Below the pieces are notes generated by a model. That model ran no database searches. It had not been told where the DNA came from and saw only the letters and a list, made by a program, of their open reading frames with translations. A DNA stretch of 64,000 nucleotides from Glandiceps talaboti (Eukaryota; Hemichordata; Enteropneusta; Spengelidae), in the NCBI RefSeq assembly GCF_964340395.1, contig NC_135558.1, positions 19,521,371 through 19,585,370 on the forward strand, given 5' to 3'. Of this stretch, positions 1 to 13,298 are shown piece by piece. Made by a program: the position numbers and the translations under genes. Position 1 is the first letter of the stretch. Each line of letters starts with the position of its first letter.

Positions 1-160
1 AAGAAGGTGGAAATTACCCTGATAAATTTCAAGTTCATAACACTTATAATTACTGCAGCATGATGTGACCTTGCATGGCACCCATGTTATCCATACAATA
101 ACATGCATACACAAGCAGGGCACTGTACGGTTTAATATAATGATTCCATTAGTATCATAC

Positions 161-3100
161 CTATCTGTTGAGGCTGTGATGACACAATGTTTGCGTAATG
201 GATGGACACTAACTGTCTTGACACTCCTGTTGTGAACTCCATACACATTCTCTGCTGCCTTCCTGTAAAACCAGAAAAAGTCTTTCTTTACATAAACTTT
301 ATCATTTTTTTGTTATAATTTTTGTCTTGACAGTCTGCTGGCATTAGCCATTTCCTATTTACACTGTAATTAACAGTGACAATCATGTGCTTAATGCAAC
401 CTGTTAGTAATTTTTATTGGCCTTTAATCTTTACTGATCAGTAAAAGTTGTCTTTAAGATTATGTTTTATTGTTATTGAATTCATTAAACAGAAAGGATA
501 CCCTGTTTTATTTTTTTAGGTTTTTTTTTGTATTTAAACAAAAACTTAATGAATGAATGTGATAAAATGCATTGGTTTCATTCACCTTCTATTATCAGTA
601 TGCATCTGGCATTGATCAGAACTTAGGGGAAGTATTGTAATGCCCTTGCTAGGCAGTTTCTGTTAAATGTGTTGTCAACTGATTCTATTGTTATTGAACA
701 ATACAAGGAGTTGACAACCTGCTTAACGGAAATTCCCTATGGAGGACTGTATATCACTCCTGTCGAAGTTCTGATCGATGCCAGCTGAGCTGTGTACTGA
801 CAAGTGAAAGTGAATGAAACTAAAACTAATGCATTAAACATAGTGAATTCACAAGGTGTCCTTTCCAAGTATACTTTGAGACTGACTGGCTTGTGTGTAA
901 CAGCTATCTTGGCAAGCTACAGGGGCACATTTGATTTGCTCAATTAAACAAAATGTACGTACACACGTATGATTTATCGATCACAATTATGATTTCACAT
1001 TTGATAAAGACCAATCGCAATCATGAATGATAATCACAGTAATCATACCCCGAACTGTGATTGATGGGATTACAAGATGGCGGACAACGTAATAATCATA
1101 AGGGGACCATTCACTGGGCATGGTTCGTCATAGCTTCCAGGTCGACCTGCCCAATGATATCTGTTCTCTGTACTAAATTGTTTATTTAGGGATAATTGCT
1201 CAAGTTCGCATAAGCTAAATAAATGAACTTCATTCATTTAGGCCAAAGCCCCTCCCCCCATACAAACTCACAAGTGTGGCATTGACACCTTTATATATGA
1301 TGTAAGCGAGGGTTAAAATTGTAGTGATCACACCATTATGATCAACGCAATGTGAAAACAAGGTATACATGTAAATACACTAAAATACAATGTACTATAG
1401 GAAACCAAGGACTGTATCTCACATTAGAAGTAAATTTTAATTAACTTATCGACATCTCAGTAGTAAATACAGAACCTCTTCATCATTTAAGGCATGAAAG
1501 TTTTCAAATTTGGTTAAAAGTGCGAAAAAATAAATAAATAACTTCCTCTTAATGATGAAGTTCGAGCTTGTGCGTCATTGTTCGATCAATCATCCCTTAC
1601 TTTCTTTGTGACAATTTTGGTTTCTAAATTTTGATCTCATTTCAATCTCTATTCAAAAGATTTTGCATGATGATGTTTATTCTAGATTTGAAGTGAGAAT
1701 GTCTTACAGTTCTCTTGAACAAGGTAACAGTAAACATTTAAGATTTGTATTTCTGAGGTACTACCGTAGATAAAAAAAGTTTACTACTTCAAGCACGATC
1801 ATTTTAGTGAGACTTGACCAACCTGTTAGTCCTTGTGTCAACAATTCCGATGGAGCCTTCTCTGTTGACCATCTGTCCTACCACAATTTGACTTCCATCT
1901 TGACTCAAGAAGTCAAGATAACTGTACCAAATGTCCAAACCATATGTGGCAGTACAAACCTATAGTGTATATGTATGATGTATAAATCATTTACACATCA
2001 AGTTGTAGTAGATTCCAATGCATGATATGGTGTATTAGATTTTTCCATTTGTGTACACAGGGGGTTCCATCTTATGATTAGCAGGATTCTCCCATGGCCT
2101 TCAGAGAGTAGTGGGTTGCACCTTATGACTTAATACACGGTTCTCCCCTGGCCTTCAGAGAGTAGTGAGTTGCACCTTATGACTTACACGGTTCTCCCTA
2201 GGCCTGTGTATAGTACATGTACCGGTAGGTTCCATCCTATAATTTACGAGGTTCTCCCCAAGCCTTTGCACCCCACGATGCACAGGGCTCTCTTGAGTCC
2301 TTTATATGGTAATGGGTTCCACCCTATATATGATTTACACAGTTCTCAGGTCTTTGAGGAGTACTGGGTTCCACCCTGTGAATTACAGGGCTCTCATGAG
2401 TCCTCTATATCGAAGTGGGTTCCATCCTAAAAATTGCTATGATTACAGGGTTATCCCCTGGCCTTTATTGAGTAGTGCATTCTACCCTATGACTCACCAG
2501 GGTTCTCACCTTTATAGTGGAGTGTCAGTGGTTTCCACCCTATGATTTTCAGGGTTCTCTTACACCCATTATAGAGAAGTGGTTTCCTTGCTATATTTTA
2601 CAGAGTTATATTGGGTGATGAATTATCAAAATGTCAAAAAAATGTCAAGACAACAAAGAGGGTACATACATGTATAGAATGCTGTTATCAGCAAAGCTTT
2701 TCCTGTAACCCCTTGCAGGAAAATGGCTGAACAAATGTCAAATGCAGTACTGTTAAAGTTTTTTTTAACAAGATATCAAAGTTGTGCAAGTTATTAACGT
2801 ACTATGTTATCCCCCAAAATCATGTGTTGATAGCAGTAAACTGTAACCAAAGCAAGTTATCAAAGACAGAAATAAGACTCTCTAGACTTCTTTGAATACT
2901 ATACAATATTTTTAGCTGTCTTACCTCCTCAAACACATTTCTGTTGAAGTCTCCACATCTCACAGTGCCATCATAGCTGCAGGAGTAGATCTTGTCAGGT
3001 TGTAGTTGGGGTAATGCCAAACAGTTGATTGGTCTAGAGTGTGGTTCAAATGTATACACACCATTGTCTGATGTCTCTGCCTTTGCACCCTAGTATGAAG

Positions 3101-6100
3101 TAATGGTAACATTAACAGGTGGGATCCTAGATTGTATAGCTCAGATTGAAAAGAATTATTACCCATTGTATACAGCACACATGTACAGGTCTACAATCTC
3201 ATTCTGTCTTTGGCAGGCATCAGGCTAGTTCAGCAAATGACGGGTTAATACGACTGATATCAATGCCAGGCTAACAGAGTGATTACACTGTGCTAGCCAC
3301 TAACATCTCACAAGCACTGGAAGGGTTAATGCACCACCCCAATGTCACCACCAGAACCAATCATTATTTAACAAGAATTTATACTTCAATGTTTCTAAAT
3401 TTTTGCATCTTCATATTAGGCAAACACACACTGACACAAACACAGACACAGACAGACACAGACACATAGTTTTGATGGCACAATACTAACCACATCCCAC
3501 AGACCAAGTGTTCCCCATTTCCCACCAGCAAAGACCAATGTCTTAGTGACAGACGGGTGGATGGCTAAAGAGAATATCCTTGTCGGTACAACTTTAGCCA
3601 CATGGTCTTGGGTCAGAGTCATCTTGGCTACTTCACCAATAAACCTGGTAGAAGGTAAACAGGATTGTGAGTTTTGGCAGTTCCGATAAAGACTAAAGTT
3701 TTGGTATGAAAAACAGTTGTCTGGCAGAGTTTAAGGAAAAGCTGGTCCAGAACAAATGAATAACACTGTGTAACAATTAAGCCAAACCTGGGGTTAAAAC
3801 TCTGGCTTTAAGTAACCCTTTTTTTTATCAAAACCATGACAGGAATAGAACAGAGCCACACAAAAGTACCATTTCAAATATTGACATGTTTTATATATTA
3901 GATATCCTTCAACTTTTTATTAGATTTGCCTCATGTTTTGTTTGTCATTATCTGTCTTTCTAAGTACATGTATTGGGAATCATGGAAACAACGGAGGGGA
4001 AAGCTCTTTAGACTAGCTTCCTGTACACTATAACCGAAATTTTCTTTTGGAAACTCATAAAATGATCTCACCTGCTACCATCGTTACAAAAACACAATCA
4101 TTGATCAATCAATTAATCAATCAATCAATCCATCAATCTATCAATCAGTGATTTTATAAACACTCATTTCCACTATTATGTAGAGTTTAGAAGTGTTGTA
4201 CAGCATGTACATGTACATGTATGTAGGTTGGCTATGGTCCGTTCAGAGATTTGTATTTGATTAATAATAGTTTCAATTTAAATGTATCCTGTATTGATGG
4301 TAACCAGTGGACCGCTTTAAGGATTGGTGTCATGTGATCATAGTTCTTGGCCCACATGGTAAACCTTGATGCAGTGCTCTATGTGTGTTGGTAATGGTTT
4401 CATATATTCAATTGGTAGGCCATAAAACAGTGTATTTCATTAGTCACCATAGTGTTGTATATTAAAACCAATAATAAATACATAATGGAATGTTCTTACT
4501 TGTCAAGGTCTGTTGTGCTCTTGTATTGTGATTTGATCTTGAATTCACAAATTCTTTTTACTGAGTTTTCAAATATTGAAGTTTCACGCTTGTCTTCGAT
4601 ATTGTTTGGTTTCATTTCCATTGGTCCTCCTGGTTTCCGTGGCTATAAGGTAAAAAATAAAGGTGTTGCTATTTTCAATGAAGTATGCTCACCAATAAGT
4701 ATATCTAGTTCAATACACAGTCCTGTAGATTTAATCATAGTCAGGCATAATCCACGAGAATTGATGATGGGTAAAGTATAAATGGCCCTGAGCTCTCATG
4801 AAACATTACAACGAAACTCATGAAACAAAATATTGCCTGACTAGACAAAAATAAAAATCTTACTAACATTGCTACATTTCATCATCTGGCTCAATGAAAA
4901 TCTTACTAATATTGCTAAATGTACAGTTATCATCAGGTGCTTCAAAAATCTTACATTGTGCTAAATGTTATCATCTGGCTCAACGAAAATCTTACTAACA
5001 TTGCTACATTTTATCATCTGGTGCTTCAAAAATCTTACTAACACTGCTACATTTTATCCTCTGGTGTGGTAAAACTATTAACACTGCCCCTATCATTGTC
5101 TGGCATGACATACATATTAACCAACATTGCTACACATTTTTTGCAAGGAAGGTGAGCTACCATTATCAGTTAAAAATGTACAAGGACAATATGTGAAGGG
5201 AAGCCTAATGTTGGTGCATTCATTCAGATATTTTACACAGTCAATTGACTAACATATAACAATATCATATCTGCTAGATGACAAGACATGGACATGTTAA
5301 TTAGATTTTGTGATGAGTTAGATGATGATAAAACTGAGTAACATCTCTGGAATATTAGTCAGGCCAGATGATAAATTGTTGCAATGTCTACTAGGATTTT
5401 TATCAAGCCAGGCAATGTTTTGCTTCAGGTCTAGTGATTTTTGTTGGATGATCAGATTTATAAAGTATATTCATCTTTGCATGCTTTTCACTTCACATAC
5501 CCTAACAGGACGGTCTAATACTGCATTCAAATCATTAAAAATAATCAAGACATTCTTACTACACTGTATTATAGGCTTTGTTATCATACCTCGAAACTTT
5601 GTCTCGAAACTTTGTCTCTCGGAGGATTAAATGTCAGCACACCTCAAGATGTTTAAATCTGATTAGCTGTCATTGACAACTCAAGGTCCCATTGCGTGCC
5701 TTGTGGCTTATTAATTGCCAATTCTACGATGCTCAAACATTTTCTAAATGACGTGGGGCTCAATGCTTTGAAACAATTCACAATTATAATAGTTTTAACT
5801 TTTACGCATGTGTTAGCTTGTCAGTAGTCCCATCTGCCATTGTATTTACAGAAAGTAAATAATACTCTGGACATTAATTAGTAACCTTACATGTCTCTCT
5901 GGTTCCTGTTCTGGTTCCTTTGGTACTTCTGGTAATAAGGCACCATCTGGATTCATACCGCGTAGTCTTAAAGAAGGTTGTCGTCTTGGTAGGGGTTCCG
6001 GTGTTTTGGGCTTGCTGAAATTCACACCAAGAGGTCAAAGGTCATGTATGAGTTAAAAAAAATATTAAGTTGTCCATACAGCATTAACTCATTGAATAAT

Positions 6101-9100
6101 ACTTCATAGTTCTTTAGGTAGAGGGTTGGTGGAAGAGTTATACCACTTGACAGTGTAAACACATCTGGTGAATCAATCAATTAATCAATCAGTCAATCAA
6201 TCAATCAATTGATCCACACATCTATGTACTACAATCCAAAATGTTGTTTCCTTGGTCCGGAATCATATTTTGTATTAGGTTCGAACTCGATGTTTCTATC
6301 CTGTTCTCCGCTGAAAGTTATACTTGATTGTTCAGATTGTTCTGGATCTGATATGTTGATTATATTGTGTGGTAAAATGTTCCAATCTCTGGTTTTCCGT
6401 GGCTCAAACTCAAATGAGTATTTGTAACAGTCTATGTGTACCTTGTGTTGAGTGGAACTTTTAGTTTGTATGATGTGTTTGCCTATGAGCTGGTGACAGG
6501 TAGAAATGGAAGGGCCAAGCCCCCCCCCCCCCCCCCCCCTGTAAAATGCCAAGTTGAGATGTTCTCCTCCTCATTGACAAGCTGTCCCACTCTAATTCAT
6601 TTATGAGTTCTGGTAACGCTTGTTTTCCATTCATAGTTTGCTTGTAATTGTTTATCATGTAGTCCAGGAACAACTTTGTACAGGAGTTAACATCAAAGGG
6701 TTTCCATACCTTTTAATTCCATTCTGACTGGCTTTCTTGGCCTCCTTCTTCTCTGGTCTCAACATACTGCTAAAATTCTCTTTGGCCTGTAGTCATAGAA
6801 AAGATTCTCAAAGTCCATAAAAATTTACAACAAGGGTGTATTTTGTCAAGATACACCATTATGATTACCAGATTTTTCTTGGACAAACTTCTACAAGTGG
6901 TAGACATTAGTGTTATTAACATCTTGAAGAGATTCTAATATTCGATCTAAACATCTCATTTGTGATGTCATCCATTATAGACAAATCAAAGACAAGGCAG
7001 TTTCTTATTAATGACCAATCAAACAACCATAAACGTCATCAAAATTATCTGCTGGAAGAATTCTGACAAATTTTCTTTAAAATCAGGTTCATGTATGCTT
7101 GGTGTGTATTATAAATACTACCTGCTTGTATATTGAAAACTATGCTTTCTGGACATGACTCGAAAGAATTTTGGGTCTGGTTGCTGTACTTCTAGCATTT
7201 TGAGAAATTTAAGTATGATGTTAATTATATTGAGAGTTCTTAGAAACTATAAAATGTGCTTTGGTTACTTCGAAAAGGGAGAATGCTGCACACCAACCAT
7301 AGGGTACTAGGGGTGAACAAATCCACTGGTCCTGGGTCCGAGACTGGCGATTGTTTTGGGTGGTGTGGTATAATTTTTTCTTGTCTGGACCATCAGACCA
7401 GTACCTTACTGTTAATAACTACGTTAAAAAGTTGTCTGAATATACAGATTCATAGGTAAGATATAATGTTTCACATTAGCGGGACCTGGGACCACTAATT
7501 CTTTTAGCAGGACCACTGTTTTTTTTAAGGTACTGGTCCGGGGACCACCACTTCACAAAATGATTTGTTCACCCCTGTCACTGTATGGTCTACATGTATG
7601 TACCAACCAACACTAATTAATTACCTTACCTGAAATATACCAAGGGAGGCAAAAAACTTGGCATTCTCTTCAATATTTCTCAATCTTTTCCTTTCATATG
7701 CTGACAATCCATTGTCATCCTGTTTAAAATAAGAAATCTGTTAGTTAACAGATATTGCAAACACTGAAATAATATTTTATGCAGGGCATTGTGCCATCTA
7801 CTCCAACTTGATGTGGCCTAAATGACAGCATATCTTGTAATGCACCAACGTTTGGCTTTCCTATCTTTATTTGGTTACTCATATGAAAACATATTTTGTA
7901 AATCATGTTGTCCCACAACATCTCATAAATATTAATGTCTGACAAAACCCATAATGCAATAGTGCATGCATCACTGAAAGAACTACAGAGGTAAAGTATA
8001 GTTTCATAATATATAGTTTAGTGGGGAGCAGGAATGCTTTTTATACACTTGACACTATAGACTACAACAAGAGATTAGGTAAATAAAGAGTGGGTGATGA
8101 TTGTTGTTCTCACCTCACTGTCATCTTCGCTCAAGTCACTGTCTGACTCACTTTCTTCCTTCATTTTCTCCAAACTTGTCTTCTCCTTTACTCTGACGTC
8201 TTCCACATCCTGTACAGGTTGTCTTTTCTGGGTTTCTTTCTTGATTTCATTATCTATGTCTGATGTGTTATCTATTACAACACTGTGAGAAACTTCCTGT
8301 AAAGTGAAAGCTCTGCGTCTTGAACGCCTTGGCATGTTCTTATTCCTGCCATCTTGAGAGGTCTGTTGTAGAAATTTGAGGACAGCATACAACATTTAAG
8401 TACACAACATTTACAAAACTAATTTTTGAGGAAGGCATTGAGAAGGTACAAGCTTTCTTGTTATTTTACTTAGGTACCCATAGAACTTTAGAAGAGTTAT
8501 GGTTGCAAACATACAATATCATGCATATACATTTAGTGATTCTGAACATCAAGGGTGGCAATTTTCTTGTCACATATAATATTATAAGATTTATGCTATA
8601 CCGACCCTGTTTTGGCTGTAAAGGTTTTTGTTTGAAAAGGAACCACTAAGCTAAATTGGTATACTTGACATAATCATATCGACTTCTACAATCAACGATT
8701 TTACAATTATACTAATGGCAATTACTCTTCACAAATCATTTTTGAGAAGAAAAATTCAGACGGTATATGTTACATGGTGTAAGTTAAGGAATATATTCAG
8801 ACGGTATATGTTACATGGTGTAAGTTAAGGAATACATTCAGACGGTATATGTTACATGGTGTAAGTTAAGGAATACATTCAGACGGTATATGTTACATGG
8901 TGTAAGTTAAGGAATACATTCAGACGGTATATGTTACATGGTGTAAGTTAAGGAATACATTCAGAAGGTATATGTTACATGGTGTAAGTTAAGGAATATA
9001 TTCAGATGGTATATGTTACATGGTGTAAGTTAAGGAATATATTCAGATGGTATATGTTACATGGTGTAAGTTAAGGAATACATTCACCTCATCATTATAT

Positions 9101-9634
9101 TCTCGTTTTATTTTCTGTTCAAGTCTTCTTGATTTCAGAGGTGTAACCATTACTTTGCTGCGCATACCAAGACAAAGTTTTTTGTCTTCTTGTTTCACAT
9201 CTGGCTTCTGTTGAATAGAAACAACACATTATGCTATGAGCCTATCAGTTTCCTTTGAGCTAGAAAAGGTTTGAACTGTTCTACTAAAAATAGTGTTATG
9301 ACACGGGAAGATTTAAATGTTCCTGTGTCATTACACAGGGTACACAATGTACATGTTGTATCTGATAAAAGTTCTATGACCAGGACATGGTGTTTTGGGG
9401 ATCCCGCTACTATATCTCATGGGCAATTTCGCTGTGCAAATGTCGGTCTCCAAAATCCGCACATGTATATGAAGTGTCAAGATTAATATTATACATTTTT
9501 CAATATACACAAACCGGACCACTCACGTAATCAATACATGCATCTTCACTATCAATCTTGGAACGTTTCTTCATACTTTGAGGACTGCTCTTGTGTGTCT
9601 GCCTCTTTCGTTTCAACTGGCTTGCACCGATCAT
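161..9634 (-). CDS. WDR76: WD repeat-containing protein 76 homologue (partial, 3' end off the left edge)
   Basis: WDR76-type nuclear WD40 proteins bind DNA and associate with chromatin and DNA-damage factors (family knowledge). Exons located on the minus strand, each with AG acceptor and GT donor: 9641-9527 (ATG at 9634), 9207-9088, 8362-8114, 7719-7630, 6786-6710, 6014-5891, 3644-3491, 3089-2925, 1921-1823 and 262-161. The N-terminal part is basic and acidic low-complexity sequence, including a Ser/Asp/Glu stretch in the third exon. Then come the family signatures LSAYERKRLRNIEENAKFFA and RRQPSLRLRGMNPDG, followed by WD40 blades with IFSLAIHPS, GKWGTLGLWDV, HSRPINCLA, SYDGTVRCGDF and VKTVSVHPLRKHCVITAS. 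Intron phases match between exons 1-6. A phase mismatch shows at least one unlocated exon between 5891 and 3644 and a small one between 2925 and 1921. An acceptor just upstream of the ATG implies an untranslated first exon above 9641. The last WD blades lie left of position 1. Confidence 0.9.
2050..2600. repeat. Degenerate minisatellite, about 52-bp unit
   Basis: About ten diverged copies of a unit reading roughly GGGTTCCACCCTATGA then TTACAGGGTTCTCCCCTGG, spaced about 50 bp. The array sits in a WDR76 intron. Open frames across it are by-products of the repeat. Confidence 0.8.
4090..4145. repeat. (ATCA)n simple repeat in WDR76 intron
   Basis: Run of imperfect ATCA units. Directly left of it the minus strand reads GGTAGCAG then GTGAGA (4073-4066), a plausible splice donor for one of the unlocated WDR76 exons, but no convincing acceptor is seen. 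Confidence 0.6.
4840..5110. repeat. Degenerate tandem repeat, about 45-55 bp unit
   Basis: Five to six copies of a unit containing AAAATCTTACTAACATTGCT and CATCTGG, in the intron between the WDR76 exons at 5891 and 3644. The surrounding intron holds nothing else recognised. Confidence 0.7.
7310..7575. mobile_element. Short TIR element, hAT-like termini (MITE)
   Basis: The left end GGGGTGAACAAATC (7310-7323) is the exact inverse of GATTTGTTCACCCC (7562-7575). GGTCC/GGACC-rich sequence is also inverted between the halves. No coding capacity and no clear target-site duplication. TIRs beginning near CAGGGGTG are typical of hAT elements (family knowledge), so the superfamily is inference. Confidence 0.6.
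8755..9087. repeat. 41-bp minisatellite, 8 copies, abutting a WDR76 splice donor
   Basis: Eight near-identical 41-bp units beginning ATTCAGACGGTATATGTTAC. Units differ at only a few positions (ACGG, AAGG or ATGG; AATAC or AATAT). The last unit runs to 9087, where the donor of the WDR76 exon 9207-9088 begins. Confidence 0.9.
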
Positions 9635-9945
9635 TTTGATTCTGTTGAGAAAAAAGAATGTATGGATTGATACACCCACAGTCAGAATATAGGGAGAACT
9701 TAACACTACAAAGTATGAAATTATGAGCTAGCTAAATTAAATCCTGTGGTGTGAGGATTTTGCTCTTGCTTTTCCACTACTAATGGTCTATGCATGACAC
9801 TTTGCTATAACTGTCTTATTGTCAGATTTTCTTACGGGGATTTACAACGAAAAACAAAAGTTCTAGTGGAGGACATAGAGCGACGTAGCGAAACTGCTAC
9901 AGTACTGCATCTAATACTTAAGATACCAATACTTACATGTAAAGC

Positions 9946-10854
9946 CAGGCGCTCACTATATAGAGCAATCAGCTGAGCAAAATTTCACGAGTGGCAATTT
10001 GCTCACACTGATTCCTCTCGTGTGCGGGTAAATTTTTATGAGATTATGGTCAATCATGGCCGTGAGCCAAATATCTAGCAAATATCTCGCCACAAGTGAA
10101 TTTTGGCTCATGTGTGCACCTGAACGTAAGCATTCTGCTCACGACTTTCTCACATACATGGTGCTGATGACTTAAGTACAAAATATTTGTGTTCAGTCTA
10201 AATTTACAGTTGAGTAACTTCTTCGTCAACGACTGTATTTTCATGACAACGTGTCAATCTTTGGCCTAAATACCTGTGGCTATTAGAAGGAATAGTCAAC
10301 AAGATGCCGGTTATCGTGTGATAGCGTGAGATAGTTATCTCGTTTGGTATAGTTTTGTGACTATTCCCACTCAATAAAGCAATGGCTACAGGTATTTTGG
10401 CCAAAAATCGACACATTCGTTTTCTAAAATCATGAAAATACCATCGTTATTGATGTGAAAGTTTATTCACCTGTGTCTCAGACTGGGGCAAACATTTCAT
10501 ACTTACGTCATCGCCACACATGCTCTCTTAAGAGAAAGTTGTGAGCAGAATTTTCACATTCAGGCGGACACATGAGCCAAAATCCACTTGTGGCCAAAAT
10601 TATCAAACTCGCCAGATATTTGGCTCACGGCCACAAATGGCCAAAATCTCATGAAAATTTACCTGCACACGAGAGGAATCGGCATGAGCAAATCATCGTC
10701 GCAAACCACGACTGTTTTACGGCACCGTTCTTAACAAGCCACAGTCCCTACTATTTTGAAGTGTAGTGGTAGAAATAATAACTCTGGTTTGCGAGAATGG
10801 AGCAAATTGCTACGAGTGAAATTTAGCTCAGTTGACTGCTCTAGTGTTTGCCAT
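9946..10854. mobile_element. Foldback element with long imperfect inverted repeats
   Basis: The left arm (about 9946-10170) and right arm (about 10530-10854) are inverted copies. For example AGCTGAGCAAAATTTCAC at 9970 matches the inverse of GTGAAATTTAGCTCAGTT near 10817, and sequence around GTGAGCCAAATATCT matches the inverse of AGATATTTGGCTCACGGCC. A second, nested inverted pair (near 10264-10300 and 10360-10402, containing AATACCTGTGGCTATT) lies in the loop. The outermost bases resemble CAGGC. No transposase and no clear target-site duplication are seen. Confidence 0.75.
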
Positions 10855-12962
10855 GCAGCTTTGCCGGAAAAAAGAATGAGTAAAATGTATACCATGCCTC
10901 CAAAACTTTGTTTATATAGTTTAGTTCAGTTAGGGATTAGATAAGATATCCAAAGATAATAGCATCCCATCAGAATCTGGTGCAGAAGTGTTGATCAATG
11001 ATTGTGCTTGTGATATTTACTTTGATTCATGTGTCAATGTACATATATTGCACCAATATATTACTTTTCATTACTGAGCGAGTTCTCTTGACATATCATT
11101 ATACCCATATCAACTTTGTTATATAACGGTACAATTTAGAAGTACCAACCAGGCCTCTGTAGCCTGACACCAAAACAGATCAAGGTTACAGTTTCCATGA
11201 TCAATAGAACTTGCATGGACAGATGTGTTCATATGAAAGCGTACTGAGAGGTGCTGCCACATGTTGGAACTCATACGACAGTTAAGTTGTAAAATTACAC
11301 AATCGTCAAGTATTTACGTAATTGCGTAAACCATAAGTGCGTAAACACAATGACACGGATCTGTCAATGGTTTATTTACGATAACGGTGCACTTCATAGG
11401 ACTTAGTATGGGTTGCAGAGTGTTCAGGCTTGTATGACTACATATTCCAACTTGAGGACCAACCAGTTATCTAACCGATCAGTTATCTAATCAGTTTAGG
11501 GATGTACACATCGTACTTGTAAGTACAATCATTTTAGCGAGGACTTATTCTACCTCCTGGACCATGGAGTTCAAATGCTCGAGTTCTCGGATCATATCGA
11601 CTGGCGATAGCCCGATCCCCCGTCAATTCATTTTAAGTTTCACGTTCGGATTGATCGTAGGGTACTTTTAAAGAGTACAGCCTTATCACCTACCTTCTGA
11701 TCCTGCTTGTGGGCAGTTATGAAACGAGTAGTGAACGCACGTTACCAACTTGCGTAGCTTGCATAACCAAAACAAATGAGCACATTGAAAAGACGCGCCA
11801 TCAATAACCTCGTTCTGATAAAGTTTATCATCGCTCATACAACGCCAATCTTTTTCATTTAATACATCAATTTTGTTTCTTTATATTATTTTCTCTTCAA
11901 AGATATAGTTCTTGAAAGATTGAGGGAACCCGAAATTCTCCTGTAGTCTTTGCAAATCATGAAACACTCAGCTGCAATCTAGTCAAATAATATGAGAACG
12001 AGGCTGAAATAAGTTTGTCGAGAACTTCAGTCTTGTTTACCCAGACTCCTCTAGCTCTCTATCTGACTAAGTTTGTCGAGAACTTTAATCTTGTTTACCC
12101 AGACTCCTCTAGCTCTCTATCTAACTTTATTAAAGTACATCAGTTACATTTAAATGTAACAAAAGTATGTTTATGATTTGAAAACTTGAACTTCGGTAAA
12201 AAAATGTACCAATAACTAAATGAACCACGTGCTTTGAATAAAATACTTCGGTGGTCAGTCTGTATCGGAAGAATCTTAATATGTAAATTTATTTTGTTAT
12301 ACCCTATTTAACTATTATTGTTCATACATTCATAACAGGTGTATAATTGTATATTTTCCTTAGTTTCCTTGCAAATATTCTGCATGTTTTTTAAAGAAAG
12401 TCTGTTGAAAAATGTATAAAATTGATATCTCCTTCTTCATATAAATCATTAATGAAAATTGGTGTCCAGATTCATTATTGCCAGTTAACTAATTTGCAAA
12501 TTTCCAAAATATTTTCCAAATTTTACATTGCAGGTTGGGTCAATTGAGAAAATATCATAAACGCCATTCTGCTTCAGTATACAGCCATTCTTCGACTATT
12601 TGTAGCAACTTTATATTGAATAAGGGTACCAAGTGAAAGTTGTTCTTTTTTATGCCCTCTGGTTTGAGAAAGGATTGACTGATAAATATTCATATTAAAA
12701 CACAGGGTGCCCAGGAACTCTATTACAAACAAACAAACAAACAAACAAATCAACAAATCAACAAATCAAACAAACAAACAACTATGCATGGGTAAATGGA
12801 ATGTAATTTTAAACTATCCATATACATGTGTATATATACAGGCCTGTAATATACTATGTTTCTACAATATAATCATATATACAACTATGGACGAGTATAT
12901 ATAGAAACATATAGTATATCATTTCAATTGTATACGCATGGAGTCTTTGATTTCCCATGGTG

Positions 12963-13085
12963 TAGTCAAGCTGCCTTGGACTTTCTTCTGGAAGGTGTCA
13001 TCGAGCTTGAAAGGGTGAACGCCAGGCTAGCGCCCTCACTAGTGACCTTTGGTCACTTTCACAGTGGGACCTAGCAGCAAGACTA
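12963..13085. mobile_element. 123-bp miniature element, TAGTC termini, near-duplicate 9-bp flanks
   Basis: Left end TAGTCAAGCTGC and right end GCAGCAAGACTA are inverted copies. The flanks CCCATGGTG (12954-12962) and CCTTTGGTG (13086-13094) match at 7 of 9 positions, as expected for an aged 9-bp target-site duplication. Same terminus as the element at 17404-17904. Confidence 0.7.
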
Positions 13086-13265
13086 CCTTTGGTGTTGTCT
13101 CTCCCCCCCCCCCCACCCACACCCAGCTGCCCAGGATCTAACATGCAATTATTATCACTACCTCCCTCATTGCCTTGAGATGAGGGAACCCATATTTACA
13201 GTAGACAGGTTAGGTTCTAAGCTATACAACATGCTTCATTTATAGCTCTTTTAAAATGCTGGCCT

Positions 13266-13298
<33 letters not shown>

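Noticed and set aside
4066-4145. Candidate missing WDR76 exon ending at 4073
   Set aside because: The donor and phase would fit the exon at 3644, but the upstream sequence is an ATTG simple repeat with no believable acceptor.
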